Positions 17,760-28,549 of a stretch of 64,000 nt of DNA are shown piece after piece (within the stretch, counting starts at the first letter, position 1; each line of letters opens with the position of its first letter). This stretch comes from Pseudomonas nunensis (lineage in GTDB: Bacteria > Pseudomonadota > Gammaproteobacteria > Pseudomonadales > Pseudomonadaceae), in assembly GCF_024296925.1 (NCBI RefSeq), contig NZ_CP101125.1, forward strand, positions 1,366,501-1,430,500, written 5' to 3'. The notes under the pieces are model-generated. The model made no database searches and was not told where the DNA came from. It worked only from the letters and a program-made list of their open reading frames with translations. The position numbers were made by a program, and so were the translations under genes.

Positions 17760-17846
17760 ATGGACGATTATCAAGAAGAGTTGCTCGAGTATTCGGCGTT
17801 TGAACTGGATCCGTTGGAACCAGCCGAAGACGCTACCGAGCTTTAA
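17760..17846 (+). CDS. acidic microprotein, 28 aa
   Basis: The ATG at 17760 follows a strong AAAGGGGG ribosome site at proper distance; it begins MDDYQEELLEYSAFELDP and ends PAEDATEL. An in-frame ATG 24 nt upstream is less well placed. The peptide is strongly acidic and probably helical in its first half. It is convergent with the AraC-family gene, whose stop lies 4 nt away. No function is known. Confidence 0.55.
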   Translation: MDDYQEELLEYSAFELDPLEPAEDATEL

Positions 17847-17850
17847 GGCT

Positions 17851-18888
17851 TCACGCGGATTGGCGATGACTGCGGCGGTATTCGCCGGGTGTCTGGCCGT
17901 TCCAACGCTTGAAGGCGCGTTGAAAGGCTTCGGCTGAGGCAAAGCCCAGCAGATAGGCGATTTCCCCGAACGCCAGTTCGGTATCGCGAATGTAGGTCAT
18001 GGCCAGGTCGCGGCGAGTGTCGTTGAGAATTGCACGAAATTGCGTGCCTTCCTCGGCGAGTTTGCGACGCAGGGTCCAGGTTGGCAGCTTCAGGCGTGCC
18101 GCCACTTCTTCCAGGTCGGGTTCCCGGCCGCCATTGAGCAACGGCCCCAGCAACTGAGTGACCCGTTCACGCAGGCTGCGGGTGCGTGTCAGCTGTTCGA
18201 GTTCCCGTTCACACAATTGCAGCAGGTGCTTCCAGGTGCTCGGGCAGTGCTGCGGATTGCGCTGGGCGAGGCTGGCCAGGCTCAGGCGCAGTTGGTTGTG
18301 TTCGGCGCCAAACTGGATCGGGCAATCGAACCCGTTGTAGGCGTCTCTGTAGTGCGGTTCGTCGAACTCGATCTCGATGCGTTCGGCGCGCAGCGGGGCG
18401 GGGCTCAGGCTGGATAATTGCTGCAACCAGCCGGCGATGATCGAGTCCACCACAAAGCGGTTGTAAGCGTTGTAAGGGCTGATGGAATAGAACCGCAGCC
18501 ACGCGCCCTTGGCGTCTTCGTGAAAACTCGACTGGCCGCGATAGTTGGAACCGTACAAGGCTTCGAAGCGGATCAGGCAACGCGCCGCTTCCCGTACCGT
18601 CGGCGCCTGAGCGGCGGTGACGCCAGCCAGACCGGCCTGACTCAAGCGACTGAGCTGACCCATGCGCAAGCCCAGCGCCGGTTCGCCGGTCAGTTGAATC
18701 GCGCCGTGGCCCAGGCGCATGTAGCGCGGGATCGACAGTCGCGCGCAGGCTTCACCGAGGCGGGCGGCGTCGAGGCCGTACTGGTCGAGCAAGGGCTGAG
18801 GATCGGCGCCATGGCTGCGCACGGCATCGGCCAGGCTGTGAACGAAGCCCACCGACAAATCCCCGAGGCGCATCGGCTGCGGCTTCAT
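17851..18888 (-). CDS. AraC-family transcriptional regulator
   Basis: The 345-aa protein has an N-terminal arabinose-binding-like (AraC_binding_2/PF12625-type) domain and a C-terminal AraC double helix-turn-helix (LEEVAARLKLPTWTLRRKLAEEG ... LAFGEIAYLLGFASAEAFQRAFKRWNGQTPGEYRR). It starts 3 nt after the stop of the nitrilase-like gene, so the two are one operon and the regulator probably controls that unit. The effector is not evident. Confidence 0.88.
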   Translation of the reverse strand: MKPQPMRLGDLSVGFVHSLADAVRSHGADPQPLLDQYGLDAARLGEACARLSIPRYMRLGHGAIQLTGEPALGLRMGQLSRLSQAGLAGVTAAQAPTVREAARCLIRFEALYGSNYRGQSSFHEDAKGAWLRFYSISPYNAYNRFVVDSIIAGWLQQLSSLSPAPLRAERIEIEFDEPHYRDAYNGFDCPIQFGAEHNQLRLSLASLAQRNPQHCPSTWKHLLQLCERELEQLTRTRSLRERVTQLLGPLLNGGREPDLEEVAARLKLPTWTLRRKLAEEGTQFRAILNDTRRDLAMTYIRDTELAFGEIAYLLGFASAEAFQRAFKRWNGQTPGEYRRSHRQSA

Positions 18889-18891
18889 GGT

Positions 18892-20022
18892 TTACAGCCA
18901 GAGATTCAGCAAGCGTGCGCCACGGGTATCGCCGTCGGCAGAGTGCTGACCATTGCTGCTGAGAAAACTCTGCCCGGCGCTGCCCTTGTCCCAGAACTGC
19001 CCGCGCAGGAACACGCTCATGCCGGCAATCGCCTGGCTGCTGGGCGGCTGGGCAATCAGCGTCAGGCGATGCCAAGCCTGGCCTTCGCTGAGTTCACCGG
19101 CCTTGAGGCTGACGGAGCCGGGCGTGGACGCGCCTTTATAACCGCGCCACGGTTTGTCCCATGTGCCGTGCCCGACCACGAATGCAGGGACTGCCACCAG
19201 TTGCGCGCCCTGTTCGTCGAGTTTGCGGTAGTTGTCCGGGTACCAGCTGTCGCTGCCGATCAGGATCCCCAGGCGCCCAGCCGGGGTGTCGATCACGTTG
19301 ACGGTGTGCTCGGTGTTGGCGGCGAGAGTGTCCTGTTCATCGAAGATCGGGTGCATCTGGCGTTGCGGCTGGCCGATCGGCAAACCGTCGCGACCGAACA
19401 CCACGCTGCTGTTATACAACGCACCGCGACCGATTTTCAGGTTGCCGTCGATGACGCTGGGCTCAGGCAACACGATTGAGCCGGCCACCAGTGTGACGTG
19501 AAATTCTTTCGCCAAACCGCCGAACAGTGCCTGGTAATCCTTGGCCATGCTCTTGGCCTTCATGCGCAGGTGGGCGTCATCCAGACGATTGGTGCCCGTG
19601 GCGCCGATAAGGGCGCGGACGAACTGCAACGGATTGCTCGCCGCCAGCCAGTTCATCGCTTCCTTGAGCGTGCTGGCCTGGTACAGCTCATCTTTCTCGC
19701 CGCTGACCATCAGCCAGGTGCCGACATGTTCAGGCAGCACGACAATGGTTTTTTCGTTCAGCAGGCCCTGGTCTTGCGCCTTTTGCAAATAGGCCGCGAG
19801 CTTGCGGTGCAGGCGCTCGGGGCTTTGGTAGTCGGTGGGGAACAGCTCGGGCTGGATGCCCAGCAGGTTGCCGCGATCGGCCGGGGTGCCTTGATCGACC
19901 GCCAGATTGATCCGCAGGTCCGACAGGTAATGACCCACCGGACGGTCTGCGGCCCACATCGCGTAGGTCGTAAGAGCGGCGACCAGCGCCATGGAAAAGG
20001 TCAGGTACAGAAGTTTGCGCAT
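18892..20022 (-). CDS. nitrilase-superfamily protein lacking any cysteine
   Basis: The 376-aa protein has an N-terminal signal anchor (LLYLTFSMALVAALTTYAMW) followed by a carbon-nitrogen hydrolase fold. The Glu of the catalytic triad is in place (VVLPEHVG), but the active-site Cys block reads GILIGSDSWYPD, where a nitrilase has an ICYD-type sequence, and the Lys block reads QRQMHP instead of YRK. The whole chain contains no Cys. It is therefore likely a non-catalytic or differently catalytic member exported to the periplasm or held at the membrane. It is translationally close to the AraC regulator. Confidence 0.75.
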   Translation of the reverse strand: MRKLLYLTFSMALVAALTTYAMWAADRPVGHYLSDLRINLAVDQGTPADRGNLLGIQPELFPTDYQSPERLHRKLAAYLQKAQDQGLLNEKTIVVLPEHVGTWLMVSGEKDELYQASTLKEAMNWLAASNPLQFVRALIGATGTNRLDDAHLRMKAKSMAKDYQALFGGLAKEFHVTLVAGSIVLPEPSVIDGNLKIGRGALYNSSVVFGRDGLPIGQPQRQMHPIFDEQDTLAANTEHTVNVIDTPAGRLGILIGSDSWYPDNYRKLDEQGAQLVAVPAFVVGHGTWDKPWRGYKGASTPGSVSLKAGELSEGQAWHRLTLIAQPPSSQAIAGMSVFLRGQFWDKGSAGQSFLSSNGQHSADGDTRGARLLNLWL

Positions 20023-20211
20023 GGGAAAGCAGTCAACAGCCGTGTGCAGGATTCGTTGACTAGGGTAGGGCGCCCGTTGGCGCTTGCCAAGGGGCGCTGC
20101 GCATTTGGATCAATAAGTTGTCAGTTTGGGTCATTGAGTGACAGCGGTGCGACTCTTAGTCTGTGGCACATGACAGATGGGGGCCAAAGAGCTCCTGCAC
20201 TTTTTCCGTGA

Positions 20212-22272
<2,061 letters not shown>

Positions 22273-22295
22273 CAGGCAGGTTAATTCTGCCAATG

Positions 22296-22377
22296 GCCAT
22301 CGCGAGCAAGCTCGCTCCCACACTGGATCTATGTTGCGCTGAAGATCAAATGTGGGAGCGAGCTTGCTCGCGATGGC
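22296..22377. repeat. REP pair (GTGGGAGCGAGCTTGCTCGCGA type)
   Basis: 27-bp arms at 22296-22322 and 22351-22377 are perfect inverted repeats, separated by 28 nt, after fadH. Confidence 0.9.
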
Positions 22378-22425
22378 TGCTAATGAGCGACTAGAATACC
22401 GGCTCTATCCCCAGAGCCGGCCTCA

Positions 22426-23343
22426 ATGCTACTCCCTCCGAACGACTGGCTCCCCCAAGCCCCGCTGCAATCCCTGCACCTGGACTGGCTCACCGCCGCC
22501 GACCTCCAGCTCGCGATTCTGCGCCTGGACCTGATCGATCCACTGATCAGCGGCAACAAGTGGTTCAAACTCATCGAACACCTCAACGCCGCCGACCGGG
22601 CCGGTGCCGATGGCATCATCAGTCTCGGCGGTGCTCACTCCAATCATCTGCACGCCTTGGCTGCTGCGGGTAAGCGGCTGGGCTTCAAAACTGTCGGCCT
22701 GCTACGCGGTCATCCACAGGACACCCCGACCGTGCAGGATTTGCACGACTTCGGCATGCAGCTGCATTGGCTCGGTTACGCCGGATATCGCGCGCGGCAT
22801 GAACTGGATTTCTGGCAACCCTGGCAGTCGCAGTACCCGACGCTGCAAGCGGTGCCGGAAGGGGGCTGCGGTTTGCGTGGCGCTCAGGGCTGCATGCAAC
22901 TGAAGGATCTGGTCCGTGCGCAATTGCAGGGATTGGGCTGGAATGACTATGACGGTTGGTGGCTGGCCTGTGGGACCGGCACCACTCTCGCGGGACTGGT
23001 GCTAGCCGAGGCGGGCGCGCATTCGGTTTACGGCGCGTTGTCCGTGCCGGACGATCATGGTGTCGCGCAGCAGGTTGAAGCGATTGTGCGCGAGGGCGGG
23101 CTGTCGGACCCGGCGTATGAACTGGTCGACGCCAGTCTCGGCGGGTTTGCCAAGGTTGATCCGCTGTTGCTTGAGTTTATCGAACAGACTGAACAGGCCA
23201 GCGGTATTCCGCTTGAACCGTTGTACACCGGCAAGGCGTTGCTGGGGCTCAAGCAGCAAGTCGAAGCGGGGAGATTCCCCAAGAGTACGCGGCTGATCTT
23301 CATCCACACCGGCGGCCTGCAAGGCCGCCGCGGCTTCAACTGA
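22426..23343 (+). CDS. PLP-dependent D-cysteine desulfhydrase / ACC deaminase-like enzyme
   Basis: The 305-aa protein belongs to fold-type II PLP enzymes. The PLP lysine is K45 in SGNKWFKL, and the substrate and phosphate motifs SLGGAHSNHLHALAAAGKRLG and ACGTGTTLAGL are present. The family includes 1-aminocyclopropane-1-carboxylate deaminase and D-cysteine desulfhydrase. The sequence alone does not show the residues that would make it a true ACC deaminase, and the shorter length (305, against about 338) favours a desulfhydrase-like role. Confidence 0.8.
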   Translation: MLLPPNDWLPQAPLQSLHLDWLTAADLQLAILRLDLIDPLISGNKWFKLIEHLNAADRAGADGIISLGGAHSNHLHALAAAGKRLGFKTVGLLRGHPQDTPTVQDLHDFGMQLHWLGYAGYRARHELDFWQPWQSQYPTLQAVPEGGCGLRGAQGCMQLKDLVRAQLQGLGWNDYDGWWLACGTGTTLAGLVLAEAGAHSVYGALSVPDDHGVAQQVEAIVREGGLSDPAYELVDASLGGFAKVDPLLLEFIEQTEQASGIPLEPLYTGKALLGLKQQVEAGRFPKSTRLIFIHTGGLQGRRGFN

Positions 23344-23353
23344 CAACAGAGAT

Positions 23354-23390
23354 CCCCTGTGGGAGCGAGCAAGCCCGCTCCCACAAGGGG
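23354..23390. repeat. compact REP palindrome
   Basis: CCCCTGTGGGAGCG and CGCTCCCACAAGGGG flank a short AGCAAGCC centre between two convergent genes; it may also act as a terminator. Confidence 0.8.
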
Positions 23391-23403
23391 TTTTGTGTTG
23401 GCT

Positions 23404-23964
23404 TCAGGTATTGCGACGGACCCGCTTCGGCATCATCCGCAACAGCGTGTTATCCCCCACCACGTAATGGTGATAAAGCCCGGCCACCGCGTGCAGGCCG
23501 ATCAGCCAATAGCCGATGGTGCCGCCGAGTTCATGCCAGCCCTGTATCCGTTTTGCCAGCACCTTGTCTTCAGAGACCAGCAACGGCAGGTCAAAACCAT
23601 AAAACATCACCTGATGCCCCTTGGCGCTGGTCACCAGCCAGCCAAGCATCGGCATGGCGATCATGAACAGGTACAACGCCCAGTGCATCAACTTGGCCAA
23701 GGTGGTTTGCCAATGCGGCGAAGCCGGGAAGATCTGCGGCGCCGGGCCCAGGCTGCGGGCGAACAGACGCAGCCACACCAGCACAAACACCGTCAGGCCC
23801 AACATGAAGTGCGATTCGGTGATCAGCGTGCGACCACCACTGCCTTTGGGAAAGATCCCGCGAAATTCGATGCAGGCGTAAACCAGGATCAGCAGCACCA
23901 GCATCAGCCAATGCAATGTGATCGACACCGTGCTGTAACGTGAGTCGGAATTCTTCCAGGGCAT
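23404..23964 (-). CDS. cytochrome b561 family protein
   Basis: The ATG at 23962-23964 follows GGAGAG; a longer frame is not supported. The 186-aa protein has four membrane helices, with heme-ligand histidines in SITLHWLMLVLL, ITESHFMLGL, KLMHWALYLFM and GLHAVAGLYHHYVV. Such proteins carry electrons from quinol to periplasmic acceptors. It stands alone between REP elements. Confidence 0.9.
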   Translation of the reverse strand: MPWKNSDSRYSTVSITLHWLMLVLLILVYACIEFRGIFPKGSGGRTLITESHFMLGLTVFVLVWLRLFARSLGPAPQIFPASPHWQTTLAKLMHWALYLFMIAMPMLGWLVTSAKGHQVMFYGFDLPLLVSEDKVLAKRIQGWHELGGTIGYWLIGLHAVAGLYHHYVVGDNTLLRMMPKRVRRNT

Positions 23965-24084
23965 ACGGGGCTCTCCACAGGTCAATGCTCGAAGTGCCGT
24001 TCTTGTGCGGCGCTGTGCTTTAACTGTAAGCCTGTTTTGCCGGATTTGCCTTCCTGACGCTCTGGATCAGGTGAAAGAAACCGC

Positions 24085-24174
24085 GTAGGAGCGTGGCTTG
24101 CCCGCGAAGGCGTCCGGACAGTCAACATGGATGTCGGCTGGTCGGACGCTTTCGCGAGCAAGCCTCGCTCCTAC
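24085..24174. repeat. REP pair (GTAGGAGCGTGGCTTGCCCGCGAA type)
   Basis: Arms GTAGGAGCGTGGCTTGC... and ...GCAAGCCTCGCTCCTAC are inverted with few differences. Located 14 nt past the phnX stop. Confidence 0.85.
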
Positions 24175-24188
24175 AGGGGGGCGGTGAA

Positions 24189-25016
24189 TCAGTGGGACTG
24201 AGGCATCTCGCCGTTGGCCAGGCGCTGGTTGATATCGGCGATCACCTCGGGCAAATCGGTGATCGTGTCGATCATGTAGTGCGGGCGCGAGCCTTCGAAC
24301 ATCGCGTGAATGCGCTTGCGCTCGCTGGCCAGTTCTTCACTGCCCAAGGCCTGATAACCCGCGTAATCCAGGCCCAGCGCATTGCCGGAGCAGATCAGCG
24401 CCACGGTCCACATGCCCGCGCGGCGACCTTCAAGAATGCCCGGCACGGTGTCGTCGATCTTCACGCAGGCCGCGACATCGTCGATGCCCAGGGCGATCAC
24501 GTTGGCCAAGGCCTGGGCCGGCCATGGGCGACCATTCGGCACCTCGTCGGTGGCGACCACGTGGTCGGCGACGTAGCCGTTGGTGGCGGCCAGTTCCACC
24601 ACCTTGTCCATCACCTGTTTCGGGTAACCGGAGCAGGAACCGATCTTGATCCCTTGCTGGCGCAAGTTGGCGATGGTTTCCAGCGCGCCGGGGATCAGCG
24701 CCGAGTGCTCCGCGATTTTCTCGATTTGCAGCGGCATGAAGCGTTTGTAGATGGCGGTGACATCATCGTCGGTCGGCGTGCGGCCGAACGCCTTGCGATA
24801 ACGCTCGGCAACCTGCGGCTGATCGCACAGGGTGCGGATGTGGTCCCACTTGCCCATGCCCATCGGCCCGCGGGCTTCTTCGATGGAAACCTGGACGTCG
24901 AATTCGGCAAAGGCTTCGACAAAAATCTGAGTGGGGGCGAACGAGCCGAAATCGACCACGGTGCCGGCCCAGTCGAGGATGGCGGCCTGGAGTTTGGTTG
25001 GGTTTGCGTAGTTCAT
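24189..25016 (-). CDS. phnX: phosphonoacetaldehyde hydrolase
   Basis: PhnX splits phosphonoacetaldehyde into acetaldehyde and phosphate, the second step of 2-aminoethylphosphonate use. The HAD nucleophile is D15 in AILDWAGT, and the Schiff-base Lys is K56 in GMGKWDH, matching the PhnX family. The 275-aa length is standard. phnW lies upstream on the same strand, separated by a large inverted repeat. Confidence 0.96.
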   Translation of the reverse strand: MNYANPTKLQAAILDWAGTVVDFGSFAPTQIFVEAFAEFDVQVSIEEARGPMGMGKWDHIRTLCDQPQVAERYRKAFGRTPTDDDVTAIYKRFMPLQIEKIAEHSALIPGALETIANLRQQGIKIGSCSGYPKQVMDKVVELAATNGYVADHVVATDEVPNGRPWPAQALANVIALGIDDVAACVKIDDTVPGILEGRRAGMWTVALICSGNALGLDYAGYQALGSEELASERKRIHAMFEGSRPHYMIDTITDLPEVIADINQRLANGEMPQSH

Positions 25017-25049
25017 GTCTCAAATCCTGTAGTTGGGAAATGGTGATCT

Positions 25050-25195
25050 GTAGCAGCTGCCGAGCCTGCGAGGCTGCGTTCGGCTGCGAAGCAGTCGTGA
25101 ATCCTGGCGACGCGGTCCACCTGAAACACCGAGGTGGATGGTTTTACGACTGCTGCGCAGCCGAACGCAGCCTCGCAGGCTCGGCAGCTGCTACG
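25050..25195. repeat. large REP pair between phnW and phnX
   Basis: Arms begin GTAGCAGCTGCCGAGCCTGC and end with its complement; each arm is about 50 bp (including GAGGCTGCGTTCGGCTGC), with a short spacer. It lies inside the apparent phnW-phnX operon. Confidence 0.9.
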
Positions 25196-25206
25196 GGGGT
25201 TGTGGT

Positions 25207-26316
25207 TCAGATGTTGAGGACTTCCATTTCGCGCAACACCTCGGCAATCGCCGCCACTGCCGCGTGCATCTCGGCCTGGTTGACGTGGCCGATGCAGCCG
25301 ACGCGGAAGGTTTCGACCTGGGTCAATTTGCCGGGGTAGAGGATGAAACCCTTGGCCTTGACCCGTTCGTAGAATTCCTTGAACTGATAGCGCGGGTCTT
25401 TCGGTGCGTGGAAGGTGACGATGATCGGCGCCTGGATCGCGGCGGGCAGGAAGCTGCGCAAACCCAGCTCGGCCATGTCATCCAGCAGCACCCGGCAGTT
25501 GTCGGCGTAGCGCTGATGCCGCGCCGGCAAGCCACCTTCTTCGTTGTATTGCAGCAGGGCTTCGTGCAGCGCCGCGACCACGTGGGTCGGCGGAGTGAAG
25601 CGCCATTGGCCGGTCTTGGCCATGTAGGTGTGCTGGTCGAACAAGTCCATCGCCAGCGAATGCGAGTTGCCAGCGGCATTCGCCAGCGACTCTTTGCGAG
25701 CGAAGACAAAACCCATCCCCGGCACGCCTTCCAGGCATTTGCCCGAAGCGGCGATCAGCGCATCGAACGGCACCTGTTGCGCGTCGATGGGCAGGGCGCC
25801 GAAGGAACTCATGGCATCGATGATCAGGCGTTTGCCGTGTTGCGCTATGACCTGGGCGATTTCCGGCAGCGGGTTGAGGATGCCGGTGCTGGTTTCGCAG
25901 TGAATCAGCGCGATGTGGGTGATGCTCGGGTCAGCCCGCAACAGGCGATCCACATCGGCAGCGGTGGTCGGTTCGTCTTCGGCGGTTTCGAAGGTGCTGA
26001 ACGAGCGGCCGAGCACTTCGCAGATCTTCGCCAGGCGCTTGCCGTAGGCGCCGTTGATCAGCACCAGGACTTTGCCGTCGCGAGGCACCAGTGTGCCGAT
26101 CGCTGCTTCGACGGCGAAAGTGCCGCTGCCTTGCAGGGGCACGCAGTGGTGGCTGTCGGCGCCGTTGATGATTGCCAGCAGTTGTTCGCAAAGGCTGGCG
26201 GTCAGTTGGTTGAAGCGGTCATCCCATGAACCCCAGTCGACCATCATCGCCTGGCGGGTGCGGGCCGAAGTCGTCAACGGGCCGGGGGTGAGCAGGATGG
26301 GTTCGGCAGTACTCAT
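25207..26316 (-). CDS. phnW: 2-aminoethylphosphonate--pyruvate transaminase
   Basis: PhnW moves the amino group of 2-aminoethylphosphonate to pyruvate, giving phosphonoacetaldehyde and alanine. The N-terminal [18 protein letters not shown] and the PLP lysine K193 in [14 protein letters not shown] are typical. 369 aa, standard length. It is divergent from a LysR gene that probably regulates it, and upstream of phnX. Confidence 0.96.
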   Translation of the reverse strand: MSTAEPILLTPGPLTTSARTRQAMMVDWGSWDDRFNQLTASLCEQLLAIINGADSHHCVPLQGSGTFAVEAAIGTLVPRDGKVLVLINGAYGKRLAKICEVLGRSFSTFETAEDEPTTAADVDRLLRADPSITHIALIHCETSTGILNPLPEIAQVIAQHGKRLIIDAMSSFGALPIDAQQVPFDALIAASGKCLEGVPGMGFVFARKESLANAAGNSHSLAMDLFDQHTYMAKTGQWRFTPPTHVVAALHEALLQYNEEGGLPARHQRYADNCRVLLDDMAELGLRSFLPAAIQAPIIVTFHAPKDPRYQFKEFYERVKAKGFILYPGKLTQVETFRVGCIGHVNQAEMHAAVAAIAEVLREMEVLNI

Positions 26317-26357
26317 TCACGTGTCCTCGCAATCGATGGGATGAAGCTACGGGGCTT

Positions 26358-26369
26358 AAATTGCAATTT
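26358..26369. promoter_or_regulatory. candidate LysR operator between phnW and lysR
   Basis: AAATTGCAATTT is a perfect 12-bp palindrome in the 109-nt divergent intergenic region; it lies 42-57 nt from both start codons. Confidence 0.4.
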
Positions 26370-26425
26370 GCCGTCGTATCAATCAAATTGTTTGTTGTTA
26401 TGCCAGCCATCAGTGAGGGTTATTC

Positions 26426-27289
26426 ATGAACCTGTTCCAGCTCCGTGCCTTCGACGCGGTGGCCCGTGAGGGCAGCTTCACCCGGGCCGCCGCTCGGTTG
26501 TTCATCAGCCAACCGGCGGTCACCGGGCACATCAAGGCGCTGGAGGAGCACTATCAGATCACCCTGTTGCGCCGCACCGCGCGGCGGGTGGAACTGACGG
26601 AAGAGGGCACCAAACTGGCCGCGATCACTCGGGCGATGTTTGGCCTGGCCGAAGAGGCGCAGGTGATGCTGGAGGCCAATCGACAACTGCTGACCGGGCG
26701 CCTGGAAGTGGCGGCGGACGGGCCGCACATGGTCATGCCGATGCTCGCCAGTTTGCGCGCGCGTTATCCGGGGATCACCGTGAACCTGCGTTTGGGCAAT
26801 GCTCAGGAAACCTTGGCAGCGTTGCTTTCCGAGCACGCGGACGTCGCGGTGCTGACCGAGGTCGAGCCACGCAAAGGCCTGCATCTGCAAGCGCTGAGCG
26901 AATCACGGATTTGCGCACTGGTGCCGGCCGGGCATCCGTGGGCGCAGCGGTCGAAGGATGTGCGGATCAAGGAACTGGATCAGGTGATCATGGTGTTGCG
27001 TGAGCCGAGTTCGATTACCCGACGCACGTTTGATGAGGCGTGCAGCCAGGCGAAAGTCAGTCCACGGGTGTTGCTGGAACTGGACAGTCGTGAGGCGGTG
27101 ACTGAAGCCGTAGCCGCAGAACTGGGGGTTGGCGTGGTGTCGTCGGTGGAAGTCAGCCATGACCCGCGGGTGGTGGCGGTGCCGATTATTGGCGATGGGT
27201 TGGTAAATCGGCACATGATCGGGTGCATGGAACGGCGGCGGGAATTGCGCTTGATACAGGCGTTTTTCGATTTGGCGCCGGACAGGTAG
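26426..27289 (+). CDS. LysR-family regulator divergent from phnW
   Basis: The 287-aa protein has the LysR helix-turn-helix (FTRAAARLFISQPAVTGHIKALEEHY) and effector domain. A GAGGG ribosome site precedes the ATG. Its C-terminal half shares phrases with the LysR at 27409-28281 (LREPSSITRRTFDEA against LREIGSVTRQTLEEE; GVGVVSSVEVSHDPRVVAVPI against GVGVVSAAEFGADSRVCALPI), so the two are paralogues. It is the likely AEP-responsive activator of phnWX. Confidence 0.85.
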   Translation: MNLFQLRAFDAVAREGSFTRAAARLFISQPAVTGHIKALEEHYQITLLRRTARRVELTEEGTKLAAITRAMFGLAEEAQVMLEANRQLLTGRLEVAADGPHMVMPMLASLRARYPGITVNLRLGNAQETLAALLSEHADVAVLTEVEPRKGLHLQALSESRICALVPAGHPWAQRSKDVRIKELDQVIMVLREPSSITRRTFDEACSQAKVSPRVLLELDSREAVTEAVAAELGVGVVSSVEVSHDPRVVAVPIIGDGLVNRHMIGCMERRRELRLIQAFFDLAPDR

Positions 27290-27301
27290 ACCGAGGTGCG
27301 G

Positions 27302-27397
27302 CCTTCGCGAGCAAGCCCGCTCCCACAGGGATTTATGCCAGACACACATTTGGTGTACGACACAAAACCTGTGGGAGCGAGGCTTGCCCGCGAAGGG
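27302..27397. repeat. REP pair
   Basis: CCTTCGCGAGCAAGCCCGCTCCCACAGG and its inverted partner CCTGTGGGAGCGAGGCTTGCCCGCGAAGG lie between the two convergent LysR genes. Confidence 0.9.
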
Positions 27398-27408
27398 GCC
27401 AGACCTGC

Positions 27409-28281
27409 CTACACCAGACTCTCACGCACCATCTCCAGAAACGTCGCCACCACTCGCCGCGAACTCTGCTCGCGCAAGCACACCAGCGTCTCCGTCAGGC
27501 GCCGCTTGCAGTCGGTAATCGGCAGCGCGCAAACCCTGGAATCCGCACCAAACTCCGCCGCCGAAACCACGCCAACCCCAATCCCCACCACCACGGCTTC
27601 ACGCGCCGCTTCCCGACCCTCAACCTGAATCGCCGGCCGAATCCGAAACCCGGCGCCGGCCATTTCTTCTTCCAGGGTCTGACGCGTCACCGAACCAATC
27701 TCCCGCAGCACCAACGGCGTGTCATCCAGGTCCGCCAGGCAGATGGATTCGCGATCCGCCCACGGATGACTCCGCGAAACGAACGCCACCATCGGGTCAT
27801 TGCGCAGCGGCAACGAGATCAAGCGCTCGTCGCTGACCTCCCGCCCGAGCAACGCCAGATCAGCCTGATAGTTGAACAGCCGAAACAGCGATTCATCGGT
27901 GTTGCCGGTTTCGATCTTCACGCTGATCCCGGGGTAGCGCTCACAAAACCGCGCGATCTGCGGCAGCACGTGCACCGGCGCATCGACGGCGAGGATCAGG
28001 CTGCCGGTTTGCAGCGCCCGGGAGTCCTGCAACAACTCCTGAGCTTCGGCCTCGATAACGAACAAACGCTGGGTAATGCTTAACAAGCGTTCGCCCAAAT
28101 CCGTCAGGCGCACCGAGCGTTTGTTGCGGTGAAACAGCAACACACCGAAGCGTTCTTCGAGTTTGCGCACCTGGTCGGAAATCGCCGGTTGCGTGAGGAA
28201 TAACCGCTCGGCGGCTTTGGTAAAGCTTCCGTGAACGGCCACGGCGTGGAAGGCTTTGAGCTGGGCGTGGGACACCGACAT
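27409..28281 (-). CDS. second LysR-family regulator, divergent from the MFS gene
   Basis: The ATG at 28279-28281 follows GGAGG; a longer frame is not supported. The 290-aa protein has the LysR DNA-binding domain (FTKAAERLFLTQPAISDQVRKLEERF) and an effector domain paralogous to the LysR at 26426-27289. It is divergent from the MFS permease and FAD enzyme and is the likely regulator of that unit. Confidence 0.85.
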   Translation of the reverse strand: MSVSHAQLKAFHAVAVHGSFTKAAERLFLTQPAISDQVRKLEERFGVLLFHRNKRSVRLTDLGERLLSITQRLFVIEAEAQELLQDSRALQTGSLILAVDAPVHVLPQIARFCERYPGISVKIETGNTDESLFRLFNYQADLALLGREVSDERLISLPLRNDPMVAFVSRSHPWADRESICLADLDDTPLVLREIGSVTRQTLEEEMAGAGFRIRPAIQVEGREAAREAVVVGIGVGVVSAAEFGADSRVCALPITDCKRRLTETLVCLREQSSRRVVATFLEMVRESLV

Positions 28282-28549
28282 CGAAACCTCCAGTAACAAG
28301 CTGAACTTATATTGGAAATACGATAAATCGATTTCACTTATTAATCAGTAATTGTTTTTATCGGCCTCAGCCCCGGTGACTGGTCAGTCGAACGGCATCG
28401 GGTGCCATGAGCCTGCGCGTGCAACGGCAGGACTCATCTGACCGGTATCGCCTCAGGGAAGCAGCGGTATCGCAGTGCTCAACAATAAAAAAACAGGCGT
28501 TATTTCTCAATTTCTGCCGGCACACTCACACCCTGAGGTCAGAACCACC

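Noticed and set aside
25138-26229. Plus-strand open frame of 363 codons across phnW
   Set aside because: Antisense shadow of phnW.
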